64,000 nt of DNA from Sphagnum compactum. Taxonomy: Eukaryota > Bryophyta > Sphagnopsida > Sphagnales. A program made the position numbers and the translations under genes. Where the stretch lies: positions 8,490,875 through 8,554,874 of the forward strand of contig OZ234495.1 in NCBI GenBank assembly GCA_965153455.1, in the 5' to 3' direction. The notes under the pieces were generated by a model. It was not told the DNA's origin and made no database searches. It saw only the letters and a list, made by a program, of their open reading frames with translations. Positions 33,638 through 45,226 of this stretch are shown piece by piece; within the stretch, counting starts at the first letter, position 1, and every line of letters begins with the position of its first letter.

Positions 33638-34492
33638 TTGGGTACGTTGGGAGAGGAACAAACATTTCAAGTACCTGACAAAGAGACAAACATGTGGGCA
33701 GAAATAAAATCCAAAATCAAGGTTGATCCTAATATAGGGTTTGACAAAACTAAGCAGCTTTGGGAGTTGTTTGATCAATTTCCTGATGTGTTTACATGGC
33801 ATAAAGGGGAACTTGGTTGTTGCAAAATAAGAGAACACGTTGTTGACACACAAGGTTTTCCTCCATGCCGTACTACACCCAATAGACTTTCCTTTTGGGA
33901 AAAAGCCGAAATAAAAAGATAGATTGACGCATTAGTGACTTTAAGCAAAATGAAGCCTAACTCATTTGAGTTTGCTTGCATAGTTACATTACCAATAAAG
34001 AAAGATGACAGTCGTCGCTTCTCTGGAGATTATAGGCCATTGAATCTTCAAACTCGGCAAGATTCATTTCCTATGCCTCTAGTTGAAGATGTGCTGATGC
34101 AACTTGGTAAGGTAAAGTGGTTTTTTACCTTAGATATGCAATCTAGATTTTGCCAAATCAAAATGGCACTAGAAGACATTTGTAAGTCTACATCAATCAC
34201 CAAGTTTAGATTATTCAACTGGACAGTCATGCCCTTTGGCATGAAAAATGCAACCAATACATTCTCTAGGACCATGATAGAAGTTTTTGGGACCTACCTT
34301 GATAGGTTTCTTAAGGTGTTTATGGATGACTTGAATGTCCATAATCTAAGTTTGGAAGAACATCTGGAGCATCTCTGTTATGTTCTATTGAGGTTAAGGG
34401 AAGTCAATCTCAAACTTAACCCTGGTAAGTGTGAGTTTGCAAAAACTAGTTTGGAATTTATAGGACATGTTGTAAGTTGTGACAATACTTAA
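33638..34492 (+). pseudogene. Gypsy reverse transcriptase
   Basis: FDQFPDVFTWHKGELG opens the region, then a TAG at 33,920 is followed by SRRFSGDYRPLN (the usual R-x-C-x-D-Y-R), FPMPLVEDVL, FFTLDMQSRFCQI, MPFGMKNATNTF and FMDDLNVHN at the catalytic Y-x-D-D position (34,319-34,330), then LNPGKCEFAK and FIGHVVS to a stop at 34,490-34,492. The conserved order is that of Ty3/gypsy RT. Catalytic Asp codons remain, but the frame is broken by stops before and after. Confidence 0.8.
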
Positions 34493-35130
34493 CTAGATCC
34501 AAAGAAGATAAAAGCTATCACCGAATTTCCAATTCCTTCAATAGTGACTAATGTACATGTTTTTCTTAGGCTGACAGGGTACTATAAAAATTATGTTAAG
34601 GGCTATTTTCGAATAACCATACCCTTCTTTGATCTCACTAAGAAAGATTCCACTTTCAGGTGGAATTCAAATTGTTAGAGTGCATTTGATCAACTGAAAG
34701 CTACATTGGTCACAGCTCCCATCCTAGTTTGACCTGATTTCACAAAAGCATTTATATTGGACGTTGATTGGTCCACCCATGGCATTGGTGCCATACGGTT
34801 ACAGAAAGAAGGGAGGCGAGAGTGATTCATTGCTTACGTTAGTAAAGGATTATCTCCAATTCAAAAAAAGTTTCACCCAATGGAGGGTGATTGCTATGCA
34901 TTGGTCTAGGGGATCATGCATTTTCAACAATACCTCTATTGAAAGCACTTCACACTTCACATAGACCATAAACCACTGGAGTGGTTAGTGACTGTGTCAG
35001 ACACATATGGACATAGGGGTAGGTGGATCAATACACTATAGGATTTTAGTTTTAAAATTATACATAGAGCAAGTTTTAGGCACACCAATGTTGATGCACT
35101 TAGCCGGAATCCTATGGATGTTGTTGATGA
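34493..35130 (+). pseudogene. Gypsy RT connection and RNase H
   Basis: After the stop, LDPKKIKAITEFPIPS and FLRLTGYYKNYV give the RT-RNase H connection, then APILV, KAFILDVDWSTHGIGA and HIDHKPLEWLV mark the RNase H domain (first Asp in LDVDWS). ASFRHTNVDALSRNP closes it. Several stops and one or more frameshifts separate the pieces. Confidence 0.75.
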
Positions 35131-35599
35131 ACAGGAGGATTTGATTAAAGAAATCCAGGATTTTCATTTGATGAGGCTGAGTAGTTCACCAAGGGAAACA
35201 TTTTGGATTGGAAGAAGTTCCAAGATGGGAGTCATTATGCAGTAGTTGGGCAACCGAGGTTTGCTGAACAATCTATTTATGGTTGAAACTGGAGTGATGG
35301 GAATGGGAGAAGCTCTAATTCATTCTGATAATGAATTGGGTCACAACATTGTTCAAAACATTGAGACAATGAATGATGTTAATGAGTCAAGTAAGTTGAA
35401 AAGGAAAAGAATTGAGTTATGGGATGTCAAAAATCATTGGCAAATGGTTGAAGAAGCTCAAGCGCTTACTAATGGAAATAGGACACAAGGAGCTCTAAAT
35501 TAGATAGTGATTGGAAAGATGCCAAGAATATGGAACTTGGGAAAACCATATGGCCATGTTTATGCTGGAAGGCAATCAATTATCAAAAAAATGTGGTGA

Positions 35600-36600
35600 T
35601 GCAAAAAAGGTTAGATTAAGTAAACGTATTCTGCATTACTACTGGAATAATGACAAACTAATGTTCAAATACTTAGTAGTGCGTAGACCTAATGAGTGTC
35701 GGTAGTTGATTTTGGATTTCCATCAAGAGATTGGGCATTTTGGTGAGGGAAAGACATTGGCAAAGGTCAACAAATGTTATTTCTAACATAACAAAACACA
35801 AGAAGTCAAGATGTGGTGAGATCCTGCAATCAATGTCAACTAGTCAAAAGCAAGGGTCTATTATGTTAGAACCTGTAGAATTCAAGAATATCCCAATTTG
35901 GGATCAATTTTACAGGGTGGCCTTTGATGCAACTCGTCCCCTTCTTGAAACAAAATTTGGTAACAGGTATGTCATGGTTGCCATAGACCATTATTCCAAA
36001 TGCTGCGAAGCAAAAGAAATAGTAGAACATTACGTAAAACTTGTTGCTAGGTTTCTGGAAGATGAGGTCATCTGTAGATTTGGTGTTCCCAAGTATATTC
36101 TTACCGATATGGGTTAGAGTGGTCTATTGATTTCGATCAATTGTGTAAAAATTATGGCATTATACATTAATACATTGCACCTCAGTGGCCAAGGTGTAAT
36201 GGGATGGTGGAAAGGTTTGCTAAAACTCTCAAACATGGATTTACAATTATGTCTACTAACCTTAAGCATGTACCTAAGACTGGAATAAACACATGCCCAT
36301 GATTCTATTTGGATATAGATGCGAGGTGTAATCTAGCACAAAGTTTTTTCCGCATATGTTGTTGATAGGGAGGACTCCTCATTTGAAAGTTAATAATTCT
36401 CTAAGTCCCTTGGTTCAAGCCTATGAAAATGATGAAGACCTTGCCACTAATGCATCATAGATGATTAATAAACTACTACTCATCTCAAAAATGCATGGAG
36501 AAGTTTAAGAAAACATTTGTTAGACACAAAATAGGTAGAAGCAGGCATATGCTTTTAGGAGAGGTAAGCAGATGTTTTTGGGTTGGGTGAAAGCACACTA
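35600..36600 (+). pseudogene. Gypsy integrase
   Basis: FHQEIGHFGEGKTLAKVNKC resembles the zinc-binding start of integrase. VAFDATRPLLETKFGNRYVM, VAIDHYSKCCEAKEI and ICRFGVPKYILTDMG give the catalytic core (Asp in AFDAT and in TDMG), which is interrupted by TAG at 36,115-36,117. The C-terminal part continues with FPHMLLIGRTPHLKV and LLLISKMHGEV to about 36,600, with several stops. No chromodomain is seen. Confidence 0.75.
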
Positions 36601-37335
36601 AGGGTGAGCCACTTTTGTTCAAAAAAGGTGATGTATAACAAGTATTATAATACGCAATAAATTAATATCTTGATGACATCCTTTGACTAGCCTAAACACA
36701 AACAAAAAACTTTAGAATTTGCCCAACAACATTTTGGAACTCAAAGTTTACTTTGAGTCAAAATTAATCTTGATCCAACAATTAAATGAAGAGGATTGAA
36801 TAAATTAAATGTACACATAGTATATAATTTACAATTTTTCAATGTTCATAAGGCCTCTTATGATTCATGAAACAATACCAAACAAAAGGAAATTGAAAAA
36901 ATAATGCAATGACCATCTATAAAACCTCCTCCTCTTTGATATGGTAGTGGTTTTTTCCTGGAAGGAATATATTATTATGCATTCATTGTTAAAAAAATGC
37001 AAAAAACACATTTTTTGAATGGAATTTAAAAAAATTCTTAAGTTTTTAATTTTTTTAGATTTAATTAATGTATATCAATATCATGCACCATAAAAAATTC
37101 ACCCAAGAATTCCATCGACGACCTTATTTTTTAAGTACATATTCAAAATTTCAAATTTGTGATGAGTATTATTTGGTCATAAATATAATCCATACATTAA
37201 AAAATTTCAATGTTTGTCGGAAATTTCAAAATAATTGATTAGCTTAAGTTTAAAGCTAATCAAATATACTGCAATTGTTCCATTCTGCACTTGTTTTGTG
37301 AAAATTGAGGCACTCAATTTAATTTGAAAGGGAAA
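36601..37335. other. AT-rich spacer between integrase and 3' LTR
   Basis: No coding potential. A purine-rich GAAAGGGAAA at 37,326-37,335 directly precedes TGTTACATCTATGATG and could be the polypurine tract. Confidence 0.4.
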
Positions 37336-37346
37336 TGTTACATCTA

Positions 37347-38422
37347 TGATGAAAAATTAGGGGATGAAACCTTAATGGATATGTACAATACCATCATCTA
37401 CTGAAAGTCAAAGGCGACAACATTTTGGCAATTAATGGTGATTGATGGTGGATTTTGTGAGTTTCTGTTTTTGTGTTGTCTTGTTTTTTTGTAGGTTATG
37501 AGCTTGTTGCCATCTTTATGAGTGGCAACATTCAATTTGGTGTGGCTTTCCTTATGGGTGAACTTTGTGTGGTGTGGAGCAGCTAGTCAAATCTTCTTTG
37601 TTGGATGTTAATCAAGCTCGAACAAAAGTTGAAGCTTATAAAGGGCTGCAAAGTTTCTACTAAAGGTAGTTAAATTTTTTGGAGTTGTTGTTTTTGGTTG
37701 ATTTTTGGTTTTCTAGGTTTTTGCTTTGGAAAAACTCTGGGACATGCTTGAAAGAAAAATGCCTGACAATGTGGGCTACATCAGTTCTGGGGGATGATAG
37801 ATCTTCCATCGCGTTATGCATCCTTCAGAGAGTGACAATTTCACAATAGAAGTAAGAGCTTGTGATTGGGGGAATGATGATGATAACTAAGGATCTTGAA
37901 AGTGATTAAGCTTAACAAACAAAGTTATGTCGGACTAAGTGGGTATGAAGGAAAAAACCGCTTGAATATTTTAAGATCTCTGGATGCACATTGTGTATTT
38001 GTTTTTGGTATTGTTTCATCTATGATTACAGTAGGGGTAATGGGTTGCATTTGACAAATCTTTGGGGAAAGTTCATCTATAGCATGAGACATTATCTGAT
38101 CTTCTCTTCCACCATTTTCTCCAATTCTCAAGGTCTTTTTGGATGTCGGGCATTTCAGGGTTTTTCGTATTTTGTTGGGTGATAGGAGTATGTGAAGATG
38201 GGTCCTTCTATTTTGCCAAATGTTGTCAGTGGAAGTTAATGAGAGAAAGATCAGAGTGATTTAACCCCCATAGGCTCTTAAAATTTAATTTCTAGTTTGA
38301 TCATTGAGCAAATTTGTCTTAATCATCAAATTTGATGATTTTATTGATTGTGCAAGTTACATGAATCGTTTTCAATGACTGTGGATATTTGGATGTGAAG
38401 GGAACTTTCTTATGCCCTTGTT
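37347..38422 (+). repeat. 3' LTR of the Ty3/gypsy element
   Basis: Matches the 5' LTR from TGATGAAAAATTAGGGGATG to TTATGCCCTTGTT. It keeps an internal segment of about 97 bp (from GGGGAAAGTTCATC to CATTTCAGGG) that the 5' LTR lacks. Confidence 0.8.
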
Positions 38423-38430
38423 TTTTGTTA

Positions 38431-40980
38431 CAATGGACTTTGAACACCACATTTGAAATTTTATTGTCAATGGAAATGAGATCATTTAACAAATCCTTTG
38501 CATTTTTCTGTTTTGAATGTCTTTTGGAGGTAATGTAGGAAACAAAGATGTAAATTTACAATATCATAAAATTGGAAAAAAAAACCCTTTGTCATGACCC
38601 AAAAAATGAATTCAATGTTATTTTATTCAAGAACTATGGGGTTTTTTCGCCCCTAGATTGGGGGCTATTATGAGTGGGAGGTTTATTTTTCCCACCTTAT
38701 TATTATTTAAAATTCTACCGTCCACATATTAAAGCACCTTAAATATAATTTAAATTTTGTAGTTTGTAATATATATAACCTTTTTGAAATAAAAGTTTTT
38801 TTTCTATAATGTTGTGCACCTTATCCAAGGCCACATTGTCCAAGAAAACATGAATCCCTATATTTTAAAAACATTATGATATAATTAAACATCATATAAT
38901 GGCATCCTTATATTTATGGATAAATAATGTAAGATCATGGTTTATCCTTTTGCAATATAAAGTTGTTTGTGTCCTAATTTAGATTAAAGACAACATTTCC
39001 ATTCATACATTACAAGCATGATAATTTATTTCATATGGAAAATAATCATTTGGGTTTTTAGAAAGAATTAATTCCCAAAGTATAAAAATAAAAATATTTT
39101 TGTCACTTTCATCTATCAAATATTTTACCTTGTAATTTGCAAGTTTAGATTGATGTTTTTTTGGCATAAGTCATGTCCTTGTTGAAGACCATATTTCTAG
39201 TTAGGATGGGTTTAGGTAAATTGAGCTTGTTTTGGGACAAAGTAAGATAAAGTGATTTTTTTGAAAATCTTGGCAATTAGCTTTTAAAAAAATAAATCGT
39301 TGTAGAATTATTATACATTGAATATTTTCATTTCAAAGATTCAGAAAAAAATGGTTCTTCACTATTACATTGCATCAATTTTTGAATTTCACAATGTAAA
39401 AGTAGGTTTTCAATAGTTTTTTCAAATACAACATCTTAGTACATTATATTTTTGATGGTGCCCTCAAGATTGCAATGATGTTTAATATATCCTAAACTAA
39501 TATACATATATTTCATTGAATATTTTGTGTTAAAAGCTCCTTGAACATAAATTTATCATCTAGTAACTAGGGATATTTATTTTTTTCATTTACAACATAT
39601 TTGCTTATAGTTTTTTGGAGATAGATTCTTATAGGTGTAACAAGGGGATGGTCCTTACATGATATAATGAACCACTTGCTATATAACCATTGGTTAATTT
39701 CATTGTGATAAAAGTTAATCAAAATAATATTGAAAATTTTGGATGAATTTGTAAATTGATATTTTTAATGTATTATGAAAACATTTGGATAAATTAAAAA
39801 TGAATTTAAGGCCATATGGGGTTTCCAAAAACATTTTTAACACAATGTGACCTAGGGCTTTGCTAATTAAATGACTTAAAAAAGGAATTGAAATGATTTG
39901 AAAACAACATTTTTATGGGAAATTAATTAAATACATTTTTTATGTGATAATATAATGCAACATAATTTTGAATCATATCAATTTAAAAATAAAACTATAT
40001 CAATTTATAAATCATGATTTTAAAAATATTTTACATATAAGGACTCAAGTCTTTTGCATGAGTGGTTCATTGTATCAAGTTTACATTTAAGATATATGGT
40101 TTTCTATCATAATTCCACCAATTTTGATGTTACTCTATTGTTTCCATACACTTGAGATAAGATAAAAATGGATATTCATTCTTGTTTTGTCTATTTTACC
40201 ATTCTTGCACCCTTCGCTGCAGCGTGCGATAACCTATGTGCATTTAATAAATCATTTTTAATCATGGTAGTTTGAGTGCCTATAACAAATGGATGAAATC
40301 AATGACACAAATGAATTGCAACATGGATAAAATTAACCAAATGATGAGATTTCATATTACATTCATGGATAATGATACCACCAACTATATGGTTGAGTCT
40401 CATTCACATGGCCAATAACATCTATGTGTTTGAATATCACAAACATATATTTTGCCTTGTATGGTTTATATGTGTTAGCAATTTCATCCATGTTGTCAAA
40501 GTTCATCGATTCAATTTATTTCACCCACAAGCCAATTGTGTGATGGGTTTCCTCCATGCATATAATTTTATCTTTCTATAACACAATTAATTTATATGAA
40601 AGTTTCATTAGAAAAAATGATTTCATTTATGTGGTCACATTTCATTCATCTATGTTCAATTGTATTTTTGTGATTGGTTTCACACATGGACAAAGCTTCA
40701 TTCATTTGATATATATCATTTTGATGTTTATTCAAGGTTTGTTTCGTCCATGTTGTCGAATTTCAATTATTTGACAACCTTGATTTCTTCCTTCGGTTGC
40801 GCTCTCTTTTTCCAACTTCCTTCTTTTCCTCCCCTTCCCCTTTCCACTTCCTTTTCATTTCTTCCACCTTGGTAACCTAACTTGAAAAGTTGTAAATCCT
40901 CCTACTTTCCCCTACACTACTAGGAAACTAGTAAACATCATAGGTTAGTAGGTAGGAAATGTAAGTAGTTACTATGTAGG
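38431..40980. other. Intergenic with a degenerate repeat and a polypyrimidine tract
   Basis: No gene is supported. TTTCATCCATGTTGTCAAAG (about 40,478) recurs in degenerate form near 40,620 and 40,740. About 40,800-40,868 is nearly all pyrimidine (CTCTCTTTTTCC, CTTCTTTTCCTCCCCTTCCC). Confidence 0.45.
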
Positions 40981-40988
40981 TAACTAAA

Positions 40989-41184
40989 GGTGCGTTCACA
41001 CTTGGTGTTAGGGACTCTTAGTGTTGAGTCCCTGAACACCATACTAGTCACTTAAGACTTAAACTTACTTATCGGGAAGATTTTATGTTAAAACTAACAT
41101 TCATTTAACATTATCGCCCATTTAAAATTGGGTGCCACCTAGATTTTCAATTAACATTGATTTAACATCAAGTGTGAATGCACC
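40989..41184. mobile_element. MITE, 196 bp, with 22-bp terminal inverted repeats
   Basis: Ends are GGTGCGTTCACACTTGGTGT and (reverse complement of the right end) GGTGCATTCACACTTGATGT, with two mismatches over 22 bases. Flanking TAA occurs on both sides if one extra base is included at each end (CTAA|A... and ...A|TAAG), which would fit a TNA target duplication as in PIF/Harbinger-type MITEs. It carries an internal hairpin GGGACTC..GAGTCCC and no coding frame. Confidence 0.75.
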
Positions 41185-43260
41185 ATAAGTGGGTGAGCAG
41201 TGCCATGTGTGGTTAGTACATAGCTAACCACCATGGTTAGAGATGAGTCTGGGAATCGCTGAAAGGGTAACTCAAAAGAAAAATGCATGTTTTAGAATTG
41301 AATAACATCTTGTGTACATGGTAGCATGCCATTGAACAAGAGCAACCTTTTGACCTTTTGTATCTCCCTTTGCAGCCTTTGGACATTTTGTACCTCATCC
41401 CTAAGACCTTTTTGGCATGTTCCTCGTTGCTTGTTCATTGAACCTCATAACTCACCCTCTTTAATGTGCCATAACCCAAAATACTTGGCGCTCTACATAC
41501 AACTCATTATAATTTATATTGTCCAATAGTGAACTCCGGTGTATCCAAAGTGATACTACTACCCCTACTAGCAAGGCAGCCAATTAGGTGTATTATCTTC
41601 AGAAATGTTGAGAATTTCAATTTCTTTACAAACTAACAAAAGATTGTGGATGAAAATATGGAATCTTTAAACATCTTTTATTTACTAATCATTTGACGTA
41701 CATCTTGGCGAAGCTGCCAAGCTACTAGGATATTTGAATTGCCTTGGGAAGCAATCTTTACTTAATGGCCAGCTTGTTGTTGCAATGTGAAACCGTATGT
41801 GCTTATTTCCCAACGTGTTATTGAAGATGAAACTAATTCACCAAACATTTTAAGTGATGGGATTGACCTGAATACATCCTTCAATCAGGCCATATAAGTC
41901 CGTGTGCCACTGTAGTTACCGCCACCTACTTCATTCTTCTGGAAGCACGTGAATTTGGTGGGTTACAGACAGAAGTTGTTACATTGGCCAAAGAAATTGA
42001 GTGCACTCAGTAAAAAAATATCACTGCAATTTTCTTCCCTCGGTCTGCCATTTGCCCCATTTATATTCTTAAAATCAAATTAAGTGATACACAGGCATAT
42101 TTTGTATTCATAACCTTCCATGTTAGGAATGTTCCAAAGGGCACATAACATGTTTTCATAACATGTCAAAACATGCATAACATGGACCCAAAACGTGATT
42201 GGGTATCACAATGTAAGAACAAATGGGGCAAAGGGCAGACTGGGGGAAAAATTTGCAGCATACTTTTTGCACCGAGTGCATTCAATTTCTTTGGCAGATT
42301 TAACATTTTCCCCCACCCTGCATTGCAAAAACACTGAGTTAGCATGACTTTGATATTGTCCCCACAATTCATGCCCTTCCTATTAGCCTAGGTCGAAATA
42401 GGTAATGAACACAATTAGGAATATAATATTGTGCTTAGCCAATGAGGAATTGCAGCATGCACCAATAGACCCAATTGCTTTCCATTTTTGGGAGGGTGGG
42501 GGAGAGGGGTGGTGTGAGATTCTTTTGAATTTTGTTGTTGTTCCCAATGTGTTCCCATGAAATTTTCAATCATTTCTCAACACGTTCCTCAAGTTCTCAA
42601 TGTGTCCTTAAATGTGTTCCTCAACATGTTCCCAATAGCACCTCACGTTGTCTGTCAAATGTGCTTTGTCTAAACGATGTCTTGGAACCTGGGTAAGTAG
42701 GTGAAATATTGGGATATTTATTATATGTTTCTATTTTTGGAGTGAATACTTTTACATCAAAGTTTTCAAACTTTTTTGAGTTGGGCCAATAGAAAAATCT
42801 CATTGCAAAAATTGTGTAAATTGTATGAGAGCGTTTTTCTCTGGTTGACACAAAGTCTTGGAGTGCATAGCTGGGGTGCTTTCCGTACAATTTCCAAGCC
42901 GAGTGGACCATTGAAAATAAAAAAGCTGGCATGAACAAAGACCGTGGCTATAATTAACAGGAGGTTACAACACCAAAGTCAGCCAGCCAGCCAAACATGA
43001 TCACCTAAACGGAGTTGTTCCAATTGCCCGAATTCTTCTTGTTGGTCTACTACGAGTCAAAATCAAACTGGTTCGTACTATTCTAATTTCTATGATACAA
43101 GAAGAAGCCAGCTGCCACAAAATCATCCTCATGTACACTTAGTCAGCTCATTACAAAAGGGAAATAAAAAGGAAAAACCCCCACCTCCCAACACCAATAA
43201 AAGCAAAAAGAAAAGTTGAAATGAGGAATCTCATTCAAAGAAAGACATTAGTGATGTCCT
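41185..43260. other. Intergenic, no gene seen
   Basis: About 41,190-41,255 shares a GGTTAGTACATAGCTAACCA-like block with about 16,100-16,170. Segments at about 42,000-42,060 and 42,230-42,300 look like inverted partners (TTGAGTGCACTCAG.. and CACCGAGTGCATTCAATT), suggesting another old inverted-repeat element. No protein is recognised. Confidence 0.4.
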
Positions 43261-43261
43261 T

Positions 43262-43640
43262 ACCAAGACCTTGAAAATGTGGTGGTCACCCATTCGAAGA
43301 CATAGAAAATGTGGTCATCATCCATACGAAGTCCTAGAAAATCTAGGTGACGATCATCCATACAAAGACGTAGAAAATGTGATGATCATCCACATAAAGA
43401 CATAGAAAATCTATGTGGTGATCATCCATACCAAGACGTAGAAAATCTATGTGGTGATCATCCATACCAAGACGTAGAAAATCTATGTGGTGATCATCCA
43501 TACCAAGACGTAGAAAATCTATGTGGTGATCATCCATACCAAGACGTAGAAAATCTATGTGGTGATCATCCATATAAAGACCTAGAAAATGTGGAGACCA
43601 TCCATACAAAGACATACAAAATGTGGTGATCATCCCTTGG
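43262..43640. repeat. 36-bp minisatellite, about ten copies
   Basis: The unit (GACGTAGAAAATCTATGTGG followed by TGATCATCCATACCAA) is repeated with period 36. Copies at about 43,430-43,575 are identical or nearly so, and copies at both edges are diverged (GACATAGAAAATGTGG and similar). On the minus strand the unit keeps a frame encoding a 12-residue repeat (MDDHHIDFLRLG), but there is no gene structure around it. Confidence 0.9.
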
Positions 43641-43880
43641 AAGATTTAGCCAAATCTGGCTATAAACCAAATTTGACGTACAAATCTTTAATCATCCTCC
43701 TATATTTTGGCTACACACTGAAAAACCGAATCAAAAAAAATCTGAAGATTTTTAACATATATTTTTCTCTCTTTTGGCAATTGAAAATTTCTGAATTCAC
43801 TTAATTTTTGAATTTTTGAATTTCTGTTTTCGGCGAAATTTCATCAATAAAAAAAAGGTATGGAACTTCTGATTGGGTCT

Positions 43881-43912
43881 TGGGGGGGCGGGGGGGGGGG
43901 GGCAGGAAGTTG
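43881..43912 (+). repeat. Poly-G tract, G-quadruplex candidate
   Basis: A run of seven G, one C, then twelve or more G, followed by GGTGGGTGGGTGGTGGGG. At least four G-runs of three or more lie within 60 bases. It is non-coding. Confidence 0.7.
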
Positions 43913-43993
43913 GTGGGTGGGTGGTGGGGTTGGTCTTTGGGTCTTTCACTTGCATCAAGAACAATTGCATGTTGTGAGAAAATGTTCACACTA

Positions 43994-44119
43994 CACTAAA
44001 AGAAAAATCCCATTTTTGGACTTGTCTTAGGCGACTAAAAGTGTCTTTTGCGACTATAGTCGCAAAAGACACTTTTAGTCGCCTAAGACAAGTCCAAAAA
44101 GGGAGTTTTTCTTCTAGTG
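43994..44119. mobile_element. CACTA-type foldback MITE, 126-bp near-perfect palindrome
   Basis: Two 63-base arms meet at 44,056/44,057 with no loop and pair at 59 of 63 positions by my count. The ends are CACTAAAAGAAAAAT and, on the other strand, CACTAGAAGAAAAAC, matching the CACTA superfamily terminus. The flanks are CTA at 43,991-43,993 and CTA at 44,120-44,122, the 3-bp target duplication expected of CACTA elements. There is no coding capacity; it would depend on an unseen CACTA transposase. Transcripts would form a long hairpin. Confidence 0.9.
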
Positions 44120-44487
44120 CTAGCAAGTTTGTAAGAGGTGATACAAATAGGTAAGGTAGGTAGGGAAGTAAGTAGGTAGCATAATTTTGCATCAAATTCT
44201 CATTCCAAATTTGGAAAAAAATTGGACCATTGGAAGTGATGGATGAATGATGGTGTGATTGAGAGGGATGATGGTGATGATGTTCACATCCACATAACAT
44301 TGTTCTGTCTTGTGCTCTGAAAGCAATGACTCTTGTTTGGGAAAAAAATTCTAGTCTTTGTTTGTGCTGCAGAGGAGTTAGTGTCCGAGACGAAGGAGGA
44401 TTTTGCCAAGGAAACAAGAACCTGCTTGATTTTTGTTCCTAGAACCAGTTGGAGGTGCACTTTGATTTTTTCTTTTCTTTTTGATTC

Positions 44488-44880
44488 AAGATTTGGGTGT
44501 GTTTGAAAGACTTGTTTCCAATCTAAGACTTACTTTTGCTTCTCACTTGGGGCTTGACATTGGATCTGCTGTTTTCCCTTGCTCAAGATTTGGGTGGTGC
44601 TTGAGAGCTCAGAACTTTCAAAACATAAAATTTATTGACTTTTGCTGCTCAGGGCTTCTTGAGATTGGACCTGCTGGTTTTGCACTCAAGACTTGGGAGG
44701 TGTTGGGGGAGAGTTCTTACCTAGTTTCCAATCTTCTTAGTTTTGCTGCTCAGCAGAGCTTGTTGATATTGGATCTGTTTTTTGGCTCAAGATTTGGGGG
44801 TGGTGTTTCAGAGTTCAGAAGTAGTTTCCAATCTTCTTACTTTTGCTGCTCAAGGCTTGACATTTCTCTCTCGACTTTCT
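44488..44880. repeat. About 100-bp tandem repeats, four degenerate copies
   Basis: AAGATTTGGGTG-like anchors occur at 44,488, 44,585, 44,688 and 44,789, that is 97-103 bases apart. The shared parts are GTTTCCAATCTTCTTACTTT, TGCTGCTCAGGGCTTG and TTGGATCTGCTG. The plus strand stays open through it (44,481-44,921) because the unit lacks stops in that frame. It lies upstream of the kinase gene and could belong to its leader, but nothing shows that it does. Confidence 0.7.
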
Positions 44881-45165
44881 CGAGACTGTCAGGGCCAAAG
44901 AGAGGCAGACAGATACACTAGACAGAGTGGGTTATGGGTTGAGGGGGAAGTGGGAGGTTGGGTTGGTGGAACTTCTTCAACTGGCCTTCAGCCGAATCTT
45001 CCTCCTCTTAAGGTTCCAGGAGGCTTCTGAGGGAACCTCTGTTTTGGGAAGCGCAGAATCAGACCAAGTTTTTCTTTTTAAGGACCCGGGCTTCTCTTGT
45101 TCCAGGAAATTTGTTTTTTTGGGTTGTGTTTCATCAGTACTCTTGTCAGCGTTTATTAAGGTAAA

Positions 45166-45213
45166 GCTTTCTCTCTCTCTATCTTCCTCGGTTTCCTTCT
45201 TTCCTTTCTGTCG
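45166..45213 (+). other. Pyrimidine-rich tract
   Basis: CTTTCTCTCTCTCTATCTTC followed by TTTCCTTCTTTCCTTTCTG. It is the kind of CT-rich stretch found in plant leaders and promoters and lies on the kinase strand, 2.2 kb before the first recognised kinase exon. Confidence 0.35.
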
Positions 45214-45226
45214 ACTAGTCGTAGCG

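Larger units (their letters stand above)
29150..38430 (+). mobile_element. Ty3/gypsy LTR retrotransposon, old and degenerate
   Basis: Direct terminal repeats of about 1 kb (29,161-30,133 and 37,347-38,422) bracket a primer site, a gag region, then protease, reverse transcriptase, RNase H and integrase in Ty3/gypsy order on the plus strand. The order (integrase last) separates it from Ty1/copia. No chromodomain is visible after the integrase. Every coding segment contains stops or frameshifts and the LTRs differ by many substitutions and a roughly 97-bp indel, so it is an old, immobile copy. I found no convincing target-site duplication, and exact LTR ends are uncertain by about 10 bases. About 700 bp of AT-rich DNA separates the integrase from the 3' LTR. 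Confidence 0.85.

Noticed and set aside
42000-42310. Inverted-repeat element with GAGTGCACTCAG-type ends
   Set aside because: Arms such as AGAAATTGAGTGCACTCAG and its inverted partner near 42,270 are suggestive, but I could not establish boundaries or a target duplication; it is noted only within the intergenic entry.
43343-43633. Minus-strand repeat protein from the minisatellite (12-residue unit)
   Set aside because: There is no promoter, splice or flanking coding signal; a 36-bp unit is automatically in frame with itself.
43262-43640. CRISPR-like look of the regularly spaced 36-bp units
   Set aside because: The units are contiguous with no unique spacers, and the context is a plant genome. 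It is a minisatellite.
44481-44921. 146-codon open frame on the plus strand
   Set aside because: It runs through degenerate 100-bp tandem repeats whose unit happens to lack stops, and the translation shows no protein-like conservation.
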